NCBI GenBank assembly: GCA_963975425.1
Contig: CAXBGS010000005.1
Location: 372,001 to 436,000 of the forward strand
Length of the DNA stretch: 64,000 bases
DNA from: CAXBGS01 sp963975425
GTDB taxonomy: Bacteria; Planctomycetota; Planctomycetia; Pirellulales; Pirellulaceae
Direction: 5' to 3'
Part shown: positions 36,001-44,261 of the stretch, in pieces
How positions within the stretch are numbered: position 1 is the first letter of the stretch
Layout: every line of letters begins with the position of its first letter
Made by a program: the position numbers and the translations under genes
The notes under the pieces: model-generated
Told to the model about the DNA's origin: nothing
What the model saw: only the letters and a program-made list of their open reading frames with translations
Database searches by the model: none

Positions 36001-36441
36001 TTTATCGGCGCCGTCGCTGCACTGATTCTGACAGATCAAAACTTGACGGTCGCCGCCATGGTCGGATTCATTTCATTGTGTGGGATCGCCAGCCGCAACG
36101 GTATTTTGCTGCTGAACCACTACATTCATCTGGTTCAGCACGAAGGCGAACAATGGACCGAAGACATGGTCGCCCGAGCCGGAAAGGAACGTCTCGCGCC
36201 TGTCCTGATGACGGCGCTGACCAGCGGAATCGGTTTGCTGCCGTTGGCTTTGGCAGCCGAGGAACCAGGCAAAGAAGTCCTCTATCCCGTTGCGACGGTC
36301 ATCATCGGTGGCCTGCTAACAAGCACCGTTGCTGAATTTTTTGTCCGTCCGGCGTTGTTTTGGGCGTTCGGCCAGAAAGCGGGCGCTGATGTCCTGGCGG
36401 GTCGACAGTCCGATTTAATCTCAGACAATTCAATTGTGTAA
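33100..36441 (+). CDS. CusA/CzcA-type heavy-metal RND efflux pump
   Basis: 1113-residue inner-membrane RND pump. N-terminus MLDRIIHFSLHNRLLVLALAVVLL, then VDVLPNLNRPRVVVITEAHGMAPEEVE, the usual start of HME-type pumps. Proton relay residues lie in AIGELVDDAIVDVENILRRL in the fourth helix, and the pseudo-repeat includes RPALFWAFG near the end. A long extra hydrophobic stretch with ALAIATLAILWVLPRLASILG and AFYAIAAVTPIIWLAII lies at about 520-580 in the hinge before the second periplasmic part. Exports metal ions with the adaptor and a TolC-type channel; no channel gene is here. Confidence 0.92.
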   Translation: MLDRIIHFSLHNRLLVLALAVVLLAVGSVQMQRLPVDVLPNLNRPRVVVITEAHGMAPEEVESLITFPIETAVNGASGVVAVRSSSGAGISVVYVEFDWNTDIYNDRQIVNERLQLIADHLPEDATPTLAPISSIMGQILMYGVWSEGGKTSPMDVRTLADWDIRQRMLTIPGVSQVFAIGGGRMQYQVLVNPDALRSFGLSMHEVHEAVEQSNSNATGGYLDSRGANEVLVRGLGRVTNIDDLRSVTLAMRDNRPITLRDVARIVEAPQVKRGDASAHIRSGDGKVEGGPAVVLTVNKQPGSDTRTVDKAIEDAIEDLRESLPSDLRIAKVYSQRSFIDRAIDNVVEALADGGVLVIVILFLFLLNFRTTFVTLTAIPLSIVTAGCVFTAFGLSINTMTLGGLAVAIGELVDDAIVDVENILRRLRDNRSLASPRSPLQVVFDASIEVRSSIIYGTAIVVLVFIPLFALEGMEGKLFVPLATAYVVSLLASLLVSLTVTPALASLILVGDRAWRVTRPLFALAIATLAILWVLPRLASILGLPGIGSTTAFYAIAAVTPIIWLAIIAVETVFARAEEEDGFLLTTLKYLAGLAIGISTKLPGPVLGVTAVLVAIAAIALASLERDFLPPFNEGAVQVNALLAPGTSLATSNAIGATVEKQLLAIESVKSIVRRTGRAELDEHAEGVNVSEMVIEVAEDADREATIEQIRHTMEEIPGVVSSTEQPLAHLISHMLSGVKAQIGIKLFGDDLDVLRRTAQQMETAIADIPGLTDIVLEQQTNIPQLRIELDRDALMRYGLRNDEVMELVETAMKGRVVSQVLVGQRKFDLLVRLDEHFREDESKLRRMAIPLPDGGLVPLESVARIYESWGPNTIKREQVRRRIVLQANVTDRGVVDVVDDIRERLSEIELPTGYFLEYGGQFQSQQSASRRLAILSAVALAGMFLVLYTLFRSVNFSLQVLVCLPTAFIGAVAALILTDQNLTVAAMVGFISLCGIASRNGILLLNHYIHLVQHEGEQWTEDMVARAGKERLAPVLMTALTSGIGLLPLALAAEEPGKEVLYPVATVIIGGLLTSTVAEFFVRPALFWAFGQKAGADVLAGRQSDLISDNSIV

Positions 36442-36491
36442 GTCTTGTGTTCGCGTTTGCCGATCTCTTCCCCCCAATCACGGAATGTACG

Positions 36492-37004
36492 ATGAAGTTC
36501 CCAGCGACGGCTCTGGCCATTTTTGTGTCGACGATGATCGGATGTCAGGGCAATGTCGAAACGAATTCGGAGTCGACCAATAGTGAGACCGTTGTCATGG
36601 ATGGCCCCCCACCGGAGTCAATCGATATGCACCCCGAACACGGCCCGCATGGTGGCGAGCTGATCGAACTCGGTCAAGAAACCTATCATGGTGAACTGAT
36701 TCACACCGCAGAAAAGGTCACGATTTACGTGCTGGACGGTTCAGCGACTGAAATGGTGCCCATCGCCGCACCCACCCTGACGGTCAGCTTGAAACACGAC
36801 GGCGCGGTCCAGTCGTTCGACGTATCCGCGGATTCGGACACAGACGACCCCGATGGCAAGTCGTCTCGATTTGTCTCCACCGATGCAACACTGTGCGAGT
36901 GGATGCAGCATGACGCCGAAGGTGCCGTCATTATCGAGATCGAAGGAAAAATGTATAACGGCGAAATCACACATCATGACCATGACCACGATCACGACCA
37001 TTAA
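36492..37004 (+). CDS. Metal-site His-rich lipoprotein
   Basis: 170-residue lipoprotein: signal with lipobox STMIGC (lipidated Cys18), a short Ser/Thr/Asn linker, then HPEHGPHGGELIELG (about 46-60), a beta-rich domain, and a C-terminal run HHDHDHDHDH. Location after the metal pump and the His content point to metal binding in the periplasm. It has no close named family that I can recognise. The TAA stop is followed immediately by the ATG of the sulfatase gene. Confidence 0.8.
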   Translation: MKFPATALAIFVSTMIGCQGNVETNSESTNSETVVMDGPPPESIDMHPEHGPHGGELIELGQETYHGELIHTAEKVTIYVLDGSATEMVPIAAPTLTVSLKHDGAVQSFDVSADSDTDDPDGKSSRFVSTDATLCEWMQHDAEGAVIIEIEGKMYNGEITHHDHDHDHDH

Positions 37005-38408
37005 ATGACGAAACGCCCCAACATTCTTTGGTACTGCACCGATCAACAACGTTTCGACACGATTGGTGCATTGGGTAATCCTTACGTCCGCACGCCAACG
37101 ATTGACTCGTTGGTCAACGACGGTGTGGCTTTCACACATACTTATTGCCAAAGCCCAATTTGCACGCCAAGTCGATCGAGCTTTATGACGGGCATGTACC
37201 CCTCACGCGTGCACAACACCCGCAACGGAAACGAATCGTTCCCCGGTTATCCACCGGTGGTCACAAAACTGATTGCCGAAGCAGGGTACGACTGCGGGAT
37301 GATCGGCAAGTTCCACCTGCAAAGTTCTGGGCACAGGACAGAACCTCGATTGGACGATGGCTTTTCGTTTTGGCGGTTTAGCCATGCGCCGCGTGACGAC
37401 TGGGCCGAAGGTCACCATTACGCCGAATGGGTGCGAGAAAAGGGCGGTGACTTGGATCAGATGCGTGAGAGCGAAGATCGCGTCGATCCAGAAATGCACC
37501 AAACGACTTGGGCCAGCGACTGTGCGATCGAATTCCTTTCGAAAAAGCGGTCCGACGAACAGCCTTGGTTGCTGAACCTCAATATCTATGATCCGCATCC
37601 ACCGTTCATTCCGCCAAAGCGATATGCCGACCAATTCGATCCCGCGGATATGCCTGGGCCTCACTTTCGCGAGACAGACCTGGCGCATCAACGCAAACTG
37701 TCGGTTCTCGACTTCCAGGACGAGGTTCGCACACCGGCCGAGCACGATGCGCATCGCGTGCAAGCCTTGTACTACGCAATGATCGCGCAAATCGACGATC
37801 AGTTTGCAAGAATCCTCGACGCACTCGATCGAACCGGCCAGCGCGAAAACACTGTGATCATCTTTACCAGCGATCACGGCGAAACACTTGGCGATCATGG
37901 TTTGATGTACAAGGGATGCCGATTCTACGAAGGCCTCGTGCGGGTACCACTGATTTTTAGCTGGCCGGGACAGTTCCAGCAGGGCTTGATCAGCAACGGC
38001 CTGACCGAACTGATGGACCTGACATCAACATTGATGCAAATCAGCGGGCTGGAAGTCGCCGAATACATGCAAGGCATCAGCCTGTTGCCGATCCTGCGTG
38101 GGGAAGCCGACCCTGGACACGTCCATGACTTCGTCCGCAGCGAGTATTTCGACGCGTTGGACCCATTCTTTACCGGTGGGACGGGAACCTTTGGGACGAT
38201 GTACCGCACGCCGCAGCACAAGCTTTGCATGTATCACGATCACGGTCTTGGTGAGCTTTACGACCTGGACGCCGACCCATGGGAACACAACGACTTGTGG
38301 GACTCGCCGGAACATCAAAACATCAAGAACGAATTGATTCGAGACGCGTTCGATGCCCACGTCGTCTTGACGACCGACATGGGATCGGACCGAATCGCGC
38401 CGATGTAA
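37005..38408 (+). CDS. Cytoplasmic-type sulfatase
   Basis: 467-residue family S1 sulfatase with no signal peptide. It begins MTKRPNILWYCTDQQRFDTIG; the formylglycine motif is Cys53 in SPICTPSRSSFMTG; later blocks are IGKFHLQ, NLNIYDPHPPFIPP and VIIFTSDHGETLGDHG (metal Asp/His). Its ATG follows directly on the stop of the His-rich lipoprotein, so it is translated from the same mRNA as the efflux system. Cytoplasmic sulfatases of this kind act on taken-up oligosaccharides or aryl sulfates; the link to metal efflux is unexplained. Confidence 0.9.
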   Translation: MTKRPNILWYCTDQQRFDTIGALGNPYVRTPTIDSLVNDGVAFTHTYCQSPICTPSRSSFMTGMYPSRVHNTRNGNESFPGYPPVVTKLIAEAGYDCGMIGKFHLQSSGHRTEPRLDDGFSFWRFSHAPRDDWAEGHHYAEWVREKGGDLDQMRESEDRVDPEMHQTTWASDCAIEFLSKKRSDEQPWLLNLNIYDPHPPFIPPKRYADQFDPADMPGPHFRETDLAHQRKLSVLDFQDEVRTPAEHDAHRVQALYYAMIAQIDDQFARILDALDRTGQRENTVIIFTSDHGETLGDHGLMYKGCRFYEGLVRVPLIFSWPGQFQQGLISNGLTELMDLTSTLMQISGLEVAEYMQGISLLPILRGEADPGHVHDFVRSEYFDALDPFFTGGTGTFGTMYRTPQHKLCMYHDHGLGELYDLDADPWEHNDLWDSPEHQNIKNELIRDAFDAHVVLTTDMGSDRIAPM

Positions 38409-38486
38409 TCACCGGCGTCGATCAACGTCATCATCGCATCGGTGCCGGTCTTGTGGACGGACCGACCGCGACATGCCCCAGGCGGA

Positions 38487-40046
38487 CTATTTTGCCTGTC
38501 GGTTCACGGGTTCATCCACGACGATCGCTGCCGGAAAATCTGCCGACTTCTCTCCACCGCGATCGTCCCACCGCTTGTTCTGAGATCTCCCTGCCGGCTG
38601 GTTCATGGGGATATCCATTCCGCCGGCTTCGCCCAACATCGCGTACAACTTGTTTTCAAGTTCCTTGGCGACCGATTGGTACTCGGGATCGTTGATTAAG
38701 TTGCTCGTCTCGTCCGGGTCGGTGGTGAGATCATATAGTTCGTCGACATCCCACAGACCGTAATACGTGATGTACTTGAACCGATCACCGCGAAGTGCGA
38801 ACTGAGTCGGAGACTGGGGAAAGTTCTTTTCCCAATAGTAAACGTAAAGAAAGTAGTCCCGCCAATTTATGTCGGGCCGGTTGGGCAAATCTAGAAAACT
38901 GCGGCCGTCCATGTATTCGGGCGTCTGCAATCCTGCCGCATGCAAGATCGTCGGTCCGATATCGATATTTCCGATCACATTCTCCACGACGGTTCCGCCG
39001 GAGAACAACGACGGACACTGCATCATCATCGGCACGCGAATGGACGCCTCGTACGAAACGCGTTTGTCGATCAGTCCGTGTTCGCCCCACATGAATCCGT
39101 TGTCGCCCATGTAGACGACCAACGTTTCGTCATGGATTCCCATGTCCTTTAGCTGCTGCAGAACTCGACCGACGCTGTCGTCAACGGCGAGAAGCGATTC
39201 GCAGTATCGCCGATACAAGTAGTCCAAGCCGTTGTCGCTGTGGTAGCTAAAATCGATCCCATGCCAGCTGTTGCGTTGGTCGCGAACCCAACGAGGTGCA
39301 TTTTTTTCGGCGGTGATATCTTCGCCGCGAGGCAGAAAACTAAGATCCGCGTTCGCGTATCGATCTGCATGTCGCTCGGCAGGTGTAAAGTTTGAGTGGA
39401 CAGCTTTATGCGACAGGTACAGAAAGAAAGGTTGGTCCGAACTCTCTTGTTCTTTTAGCCAATCGATCGCATAGTCGGTCAGTTCGTCGGTGATGTAACC
39501 TTTTTGTTTGACGCGTTCGCCATTGACGTTCAGCGTGTAATTCGGGTTGGGCGGCAAGTAATTTCCCTGACCACGAAAACTGATCCAATGATCAAACCCC
39601 GGTCGCGGGCCATCGTCATGTCCGCCCATATGCCACTTTCCGATGAACCCAGTCGTGTAGCCGGCGCGCTGCAAGTACTGAGGAAAGAAGAGGGTTCCTT
39701 CAGGCACCAAACGGTTGTTATCGATCACTCGATGCTTGTGTGTGTACAGTCCCGTCAAAATCGACGCACGACTGGGGCTGCACAGTGACGTGGTCACAAA
39801 TGCGTTCTTGAGGTGAACCCCATTAGAGGCTAGAGAATCCAGGTGAGGAGTTTCAAGAAAAGGATGCCCCATGAATCCCATCGCGTCGAACCGATGGTCG
39901 TCGGTCAGAATAAAAACAACATTGCGAGGCGTGACGTCATCGCGTTTCGCTGTTTCGGGAAGCTCGTTAGCCACCCCGACGTCGACGGCAACCAAACCGA
40001 AAACAACAAGGTTCAGGACGATGAAAAAAGTCCGGTAAATACTCAC
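38487..40046 (-). CDS. Secreted sulfatase
   Basis: 519-residue family S1 sulfatase. Signal peptide 1-26 (FFIVLNLVVFGLVAVDVGVA); VVFILTDDHRFDAMGFMG metal site; formylglycine motif Cys89 in TSLCSPSRASILTG; IGKWHMGGHD; LYLSHKAVHSNFTP; VVYMGDNGFMWGEHG. It is preceded by a GTG start at 40046 with GGAG eight bases upstream. It converges with the cytoplasmic sulfatase across 78 bases. Substrate is unknown; another S1 enzyme of a different branch from the two above. Confidence 0.92.
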   Translation of the reverse strand: MSIYRTFFIVLNLVVFGLVAVDVGVANELPETAKRDDVTPRNVVFILTDDHRFDAMGFMGHPFLETPHLDSLASNGVHLKNAFVTTSLCSPSRASILTGLYTHKHRVIDNNRLVPEGTLFFPQYLQRAGYTTGFIGKWHMGGHDDGPRPGFDHWISFRGQGNYLPPNPNYTLNVNGERVKQKGYITDELTDYAIDWLKEQESSDQPFFLYLSHKAVHSNFTPAERHADRYANADLSFLPRGEDITAEKNAPRWVRDQRNSWHGIDFSYHSDNGLDYLYRRYCESLLAVDDSVGRVLQQLKDMGIHDETLVVYMGDNGFMWGEHGLIDKRVSYEASIRVPMMMQCPSLFSGGTVVENVIGNIDIGPTILHAAGLQTPEYMDGRSFLDLPNRPDINWRDYFLYVYYWEKNFPQSPTQFALRGDRFKYITYYGLWDVDELYDLTTDPDETSNLINDPEYQSVAKELENKLYAMLGEAGGMDIPMNQPAGRSQNKRWDDRGGEKSADFPAAIVVDEPVNRQAK

Positions 40047-40115
40047 GCGCGATACTCCAGTGAACGGTTCAATCTAATGACACCGAGTATAGCTTCAACG
40101 TATTCGATTCCCAAT

Positions 40116-40155
40116 TCCAAGGCCGCGGGATCGCATCCAAGGCCGCAGGATCGCG
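40116..40155. repeat. 20-nt tandem duplication
   Basis: TCCAAGGCCGCGGGATCGCA at 40116-40135 is followed by TCCAAGGCCGCAGGATCGCG at 40136-40155, two mismatches. Non-coding, between the sulfatase start and the giant protease gene. Confidence 0.85.
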
Positions 40156-40203
40156 ACTTAGCCCCGCCAATCGGCCGCGAATTCACATGCTGTTCCAAAC
40201 GAG

Positions 40204-43200
40204 TTATCGACTGGTTGCAAAGTTCGGAAGGAAACCGTTGGAAAAGTCGGTAAAGTTCACCGCACCGTCTTCGTTAAGGTCCAAGTCCCAGCGGAACGCG
40301 GCGCCGGCCCCGGCTTGCGTGGTCGCAAACGCAGGTAAGAAGTGTTGGGAAAAATCAGTGAAATTGACACTGCCGTCGCCGTTAGAATCGCCGTACCGAC
40401 GGAAGAAGTCGTCCGCCGCGTCATCGCCGTAAACGTAGTCGCCTGCCATGCCAAGCCCGCCGGCAATTGCCGACACCTGCGATCCATCGATATCCAATCG
40501 ATAATTCCCATCCGCAAGCGAACCGCCAGAGACCAAACTGATCGAGACGATGGTAACTGGACCAGTGCTATCGGACGATATTGCTAGTCCGGTGACCGGC
40601 GTGCTACCGGGACTGGCAGTGGTACCAAGATTGGTGAGAGAGAATGCCGACGGCGGTGCATCAACAAGCGTGTCAAACACTACCTCGACCTTCGTGACCG
40701 CAGATCGCGTTACGGCGCCTTCGTTGATGATCACGGAATCGACCGAAGGCGCGTCGTCATTGACGATCGTGATCGTCCGTGGGCCACCGGTGATCGGTCC
40801 CGAGTTAGCACTGGTGACGATAATATCGAAAGTCTCATCGGACTCTGGAATCAAGTCACCGACGATGGGCACCGTGACGACTTCGACGCCATCGTTGAGG
40901 CCAAAGTTCACAGTCCCACTTGGATAGACGCCGCCCACATCATCGAGATCGATCGGATTGACTCCGCTGGGAACCACCTGCCAATCGGCGGACGCTGTTT
41001 TCCCGCGATTGCCAGTTCGAACGATATTGAACTGCACCGACTGCGATCCGCCATCGCCCTCGGTAATGACTTTGGGCGTCAAGATGGCTCGCGCCGGCAG
41101 CGTCACATCGACCGTGGACCAAGTCTCAAAGTCGTTCGGATTCATTCGTCGCAAGAAGTCCCAGTTTTGGCCGTCGACGCTGTATTCCAAAATAATGAAC
41201 TTGCCGTTCTCAACATTGTCTGCACCGTTGCCGTTCGCTCCCGTTCCGTCACCCAAAATAATATCGAACGACAACACCGCGCCGCTGGTCGGCTGAAGCC
41301 CCACGGTCGTCGCGACACGATCACCGCTGCCACGCATCAACAACTTATTCCCATCCGACCCGGGAAAAATTGTCGTACTAGAATTGACGTTGGCATTTTC
41401 GAGATCTGCCCAAAGAGACGCATCAATGGACGGATCAAAATCTTCGCTGAACGATGTGCCGGACAGTGAAACATTGTCGATGGCCCACGCATCAGCATTG
41501 TTCGAACCGTTGCGATTTTGCCTCCATCGGAACTGCACCTGATCGATCACAGAAACCGGCGATTCGTCTTCGAAAATGATTCCTCGCTGAGACGGCGTTC
41601 CGGAATCGACCAACGCGGTATTAGGCCCACTAGCGCCGGTGACAACGACACTGAAACTCTCATCGCCTTCGACGTCCAAGTCCGCGGCCAGCAGAATGTC
41701 AATTTGCTTCTCGGTTTCGCCCGGGGAAAACGTTACCGTCCCCTGAGGGCGAACGCCGCCGGCGAAATCGGCATTGTTGGCGGCATTGCTGAACCCACCG
41801 TACTGCACTTGCCAATTTGCGGACGTTGTGACCGATGTATCACCCCGCCGGAACAAGGTGTACGTGTAGGAAGCGGCGCCCGTTGATGGATCGCCTTCTT
41901 CTTTTGTCGAATCAGCAGTATTGATCGATGCCACGCCGTGAGACGACTCATCGGACAGAATGGTTGCATCGGCTACGGAGTCCGAGATAGTCCATCCGCT
42001 GGTCGGATTACTGATGACAACTTGGAAGTGCTCGTCCCGCTCAAAGACACTATCGCCGGCGACGTCTATCGTAAAATCGACGGATGGTTGGCCGGCTGGA
42101 ATTGTGATGACACCTGTTTCCAATGTTCCACTGACGAAGTCCGCAGGGCTGACGGTGAAGGGTTGGACGTTGTTGTCCGCCTCGGGACTGGCCGTCACTA
42201 CCGCATAATCAACTTGCACGGACGATCCGCCAGCGCCGAGTCGCGAAACACGGAATGTGAACGGAGTCGAACCCGAGGTGCCTTCGCTTTTTTCGCTGTC
42301 CTGCGGCGCAATGCTAATCAAGTTTGTCGCCGCGGCCGCGCGGGTGCCGGTAATCCAATATTGCCCCAGACTTGCATAGTCAGAATAGCCCACCGGTCCG
42401 GAGACATCCCACGGAACGGTCGTCTCGGGCCCCGTGTAGTCGACTTCGCCAGGGTCAATCACTTTATCGAGAGCAGCGTTGTAAAATCCGTGCGTGCCGA
42501 CGCCTTCGACCTTGAGAAAGTACTTGCCTGCGGCCAAGGTCACATTGCTGAAACTGGCCGTGGTATTGCCGGAGGGATTCGACTCAGCGACCAGCAGACC
42601 AGCGGCATCATAAATCCCAGCCCAAACGTCTAAATTCTGATAGTTCTCGTGAGGGCTGATGGTGAACGAAACGTTGCCCGCGGCCGTCTCGAACGAGAAC
42701 AAATCGACGTCGGTATTACGCTCGATAATACCGAAGCTGCTTAATCCCGTACGGCCAGAAATCTGCAGCGGCGTCGCAACGGCAAAGGTGTTGCCGTGAT
42801 CGTCGTCGCGGTACCCAAACCCGTTCTGGCTGACGATCCGATTCAAATCGTCTTGCTGCTGGTTCGCGTTGAAATAGTCGCCGTTGGAAAACGTCGTGAT
42901 CTTGGTTCCAAACGATGAGCCCATGATTGGTGCCCAGGCGGTGTCGCCCGTTCCATGACCACTGTAATAGGTCGTGCCTCCGGTTAGCCCGTCGTGTGAC
43001 AAGCTGACCGCATGACCGATTTCATGACTCTGCGTGTTGCCGCCGCCATTGATGCCTTTGTTGAAATTGTAGGCCGGCAAGTCTGATGCGGAATCGAATG
43101 AGCCGACATAGGCCACACCACCGCAACCGGAGCAAACTTGATTTGTATTAGAAGTATGAATCGAACGGATGCCATATTCGAAATCGGTGCCATTTGCTCG

Positions 43201-43767
43201 ACGTAGCGCTTCGGTCCCGGGATCTTCCGTCGTCACGTCAACGTCAAAAGGCGCATAGTCTTCCGCGACCAAACGCCAAATCTCGCGAATCTGATTCAGC
43301 TCGCTATTATTAAAGACCCCCGGGTTGCTGTTTCGGTCGTAGGCAATGTCGATCAACGTTGGAATGCCGGTCCCGTTATTCCAATTCGTGTTTTCGGTGA
43401 TCGCCCCATCAAAGTCCAAGAAGATCTTGTAGGTCGAATCCGGATTGCTGTGCAAACGGAACGTATCATCATTGGTGAGCGGTGCGTCGGCAGGGCCGTC
43501 GCCATCGTCATCCTCGGCGAACGGAAAATCGTTTTCGACGCGGTCACCGTTGGACAATTCGTACTCTTCCCAGTCATTGATCACCGGTGACGTCAGCACA
43601 ACAGCGTCCTCTGGCGAAAAGATCGGTACGATCGTCGGTGAAGGACTCAATTGGGCAGCCAGCAGCATTCGCTGCTCAAGTAGCTCGGCCCTTAGTTTCC
43701 GGCGGGCGGGTTGGAACTTGACCACAGATTCGGATCGGCGAGCTCTCGGGTTGTGTTTTCTTTTCAT
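40204..43767 (-). CDS. Giant secreted metzincin-like surface protease with Calx-beta and dockerin-like parts
   Basis: 1187-residue exported protein. N-terminus is basic and carries RAELLEQRMLLAAQ (about 26-39), the planctomycete surface-protein tag (LEPRMLL type) instead of a normal signal peptide. The catalytic part has a metzincin zinc site, HEIGHAVSLSH at 248-258, and a candidate Met-turn IMGSS at 281-285. A beta-sandwich with FSNVTLAAGKYFLKVEG follows. Three Calx-beta-like domains (about 480-600, 610-730, 900-1010) hold VEGDESFSVVV and PESDETFDIIV repeats, with a carbohydrate-type sandwich between. The end is a dockerin-like pair of EF-hand loops (DSNGDGSVNFTDF, DLNEDGAVNFTDF). It probably sits on the surface and digests protein; substrate unknown. 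Confidence 0.82.
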   Translation of the reverse strand: MKRKHNPRARRSESVVKFQPARRKLRAELLEQRMLLAAQLSPSPTIVPIFSPEDAVVLTSPVINDWEEYELSNGDRVENDFPFAEDDDGDGPADAPLTNDDTFRLHSNPDSTYKIFLDFDGAITENTNWNNGTGIPTLIDIAYDRNSNPGVFNNSELNQIREIWRLVAEDYAPFDVDVTTEDPGTEALRRANGTDFEYGIRSIHTSNTNQVCSGCGGVAYVGSFDSASDLPAYNFNKGINGGGNTQSHEIGHAVSLSHDGLTGGTTYYSGHGTGDTAWAPIMGSSFGTKITTFSNGDYFNANQQQDDLNRIVSQNGFGYRDDDHGNTFAVATPLQISGRTGLSSFGIIERNTDVDLFSFETAAGNVSFTISPHENYQNLDVWAGIYDAAGLLVAESNPSGNTTASFSNVTLAAGKYFLKVEGVGTHGFYNAALDKVIDPGEVDYTGPETTVPWDVSGPVGYSDYASLGQYWITGTRAAAATNLISIAPQDSEKSEGTSGSTPFTFRVSRLGAGGSSVQVDYAVVTASPEADNNVQPFTVSPADFVSGTLETGVITIPAGQPSVDFTIDVAGDSVFERDEHFQVVISNPTSGWTISDSVADATILSDESSHGVASINTADSTKEEGDPSTGAASYTYTLFRRGDTSVTTSANWQVQYGGFSNAANNADFAGGVRPQGTVTFSPGETEKQIDILLAADLDVEGDESFSVVVTGASGPNTALVDSGTPSQRGIIFEDESPVSVIDQVQFRWRQNRNGSNNADAWAIDNVSLSGTSFSEDFDPSIDASLWADLENANVNSSTTIFPGSDGNKLLMRGSGDRVATTVGLQPTSGAVLSFDIILGDGTGANGNGADNVENGKFIILEYSVDGQNWDFLRRMNPNDFETWSTVDVTLPARAILTPKVITEGDGGSQSVQFNIVRTGNRGKTASADWQVVPSGVNPIDLDDVGGVYPSGTVNFGLNDGVEVVTVPIVGDLIPESDETFDIIVTSANSGPITGGPRTITIVNDDAPSVDSVIINEGAVTRSAVTKVEVVFDTLVDAPPSAFSLTNLGTTASPGSTPVTGLAISSDSTGPVTIVSISLVSGGSLADGNYRLDIDGSQVSAIAGGLGMAGDYVYGDDAADDFFRRYGDSNGDGSVNFTDFSQHFLPAFATTQAGAGAAFRWDLDLNEDGAVNFTDFSNGFLPNFATSR

Positions 43768-43939
43768 GGTTGGACTCGCCTTAATCAGAACATGCTGGAT
43801 GGAATCGATTCACGAACCCGCCACGGGCCGGAATCCGGCGAAACGCAGGGCAGAGAACCGAAGCCGCTATCGATAAGTTCCGTAAGATTCTGATCCATCG
43901 CATGCCCGGGCGAAAGAGTGCAAAGCCCGCATACTCGCC

Positions 43940-43969
43940 ATTATCCGTCCTGTTACGGAAAACACTCAA
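43940..43969 (-). promoter_or_regulatory. Candidate sigma-70 promoter for the giant protease gene
   Basis: On the minus strand, TTGAGT (43969-43964) and GATAAT (43945-43940) are 18 bases apart, about 170 bases before the protease ATG. Consensus fit is fair; no other support. Confidence 0.35.
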
Positions 43970-44111
43970 CATTTACAACGCTCTGAGCAGCTCTCAGATA
44001 AACCCGCATGCTCACTCGAGCCGTTTGCGGACTCAATCCCGCCGATTCGGAAACCGATGCGGCCATCGGTCTCGGGGCGATCAAAAGGAACGCTGCCCGC
44101 CGAGGCACGCC

Positions 44112-44151
44112 CCAAGGCATACTACTTCTGGCCAAGGCATGATACTTCTGG
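44112..44151. repeat. 20-nt tandem duplication
   Basis: CCAAGGCATACTACTTCTGG at 44112-44131 is followed by CCAAGGCATGATACTTCTGG at 44132-44151, two mismatches. Non-coding. Its CCAAGGC start is shared with the repeat at 40116. Confidence 0.85.
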
Positions 44152-44193
44152 GGCCGATTCGTGCCTGGATTGGTTTGGAACCGATCTCTCAAC

Positions 44194-44228
44194 AAAAAAA
44201 CCCCAGCAACCCGATGGGATTGCTGGGG
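44194..44228 (-). terminator. Intrinsic terminator after the DUF1559 gene
   Basis: A 9-base stem CCCCAGCAA/TTGCTGGGG (44201-44209 with 44220-44228), which can extend by three more pairs, is followed on the minus strand by seven T residues (44200-44194). It starts 33 bases past the stop codon of the DUF1559 gene. A 16-base palindrome AAGCCGAATTCGGCTT also lies at 44248-44263 over the stop codon. Confidence 0.9.
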
Positions 44229-44261
44229 CATTAGTTGATCAAACGTGAAGCCGAATTCGGC

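Larger units (their letters stand above)
43768..44193. other. Spacer between giant protease and DUF1559 gene
   Basis: About 425 bases upstream of the protease start. It holds the candidate promoter at 43940-43969 and the 20-base tandem pair at 44112. No gene is supported. Confidence 0.45.
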
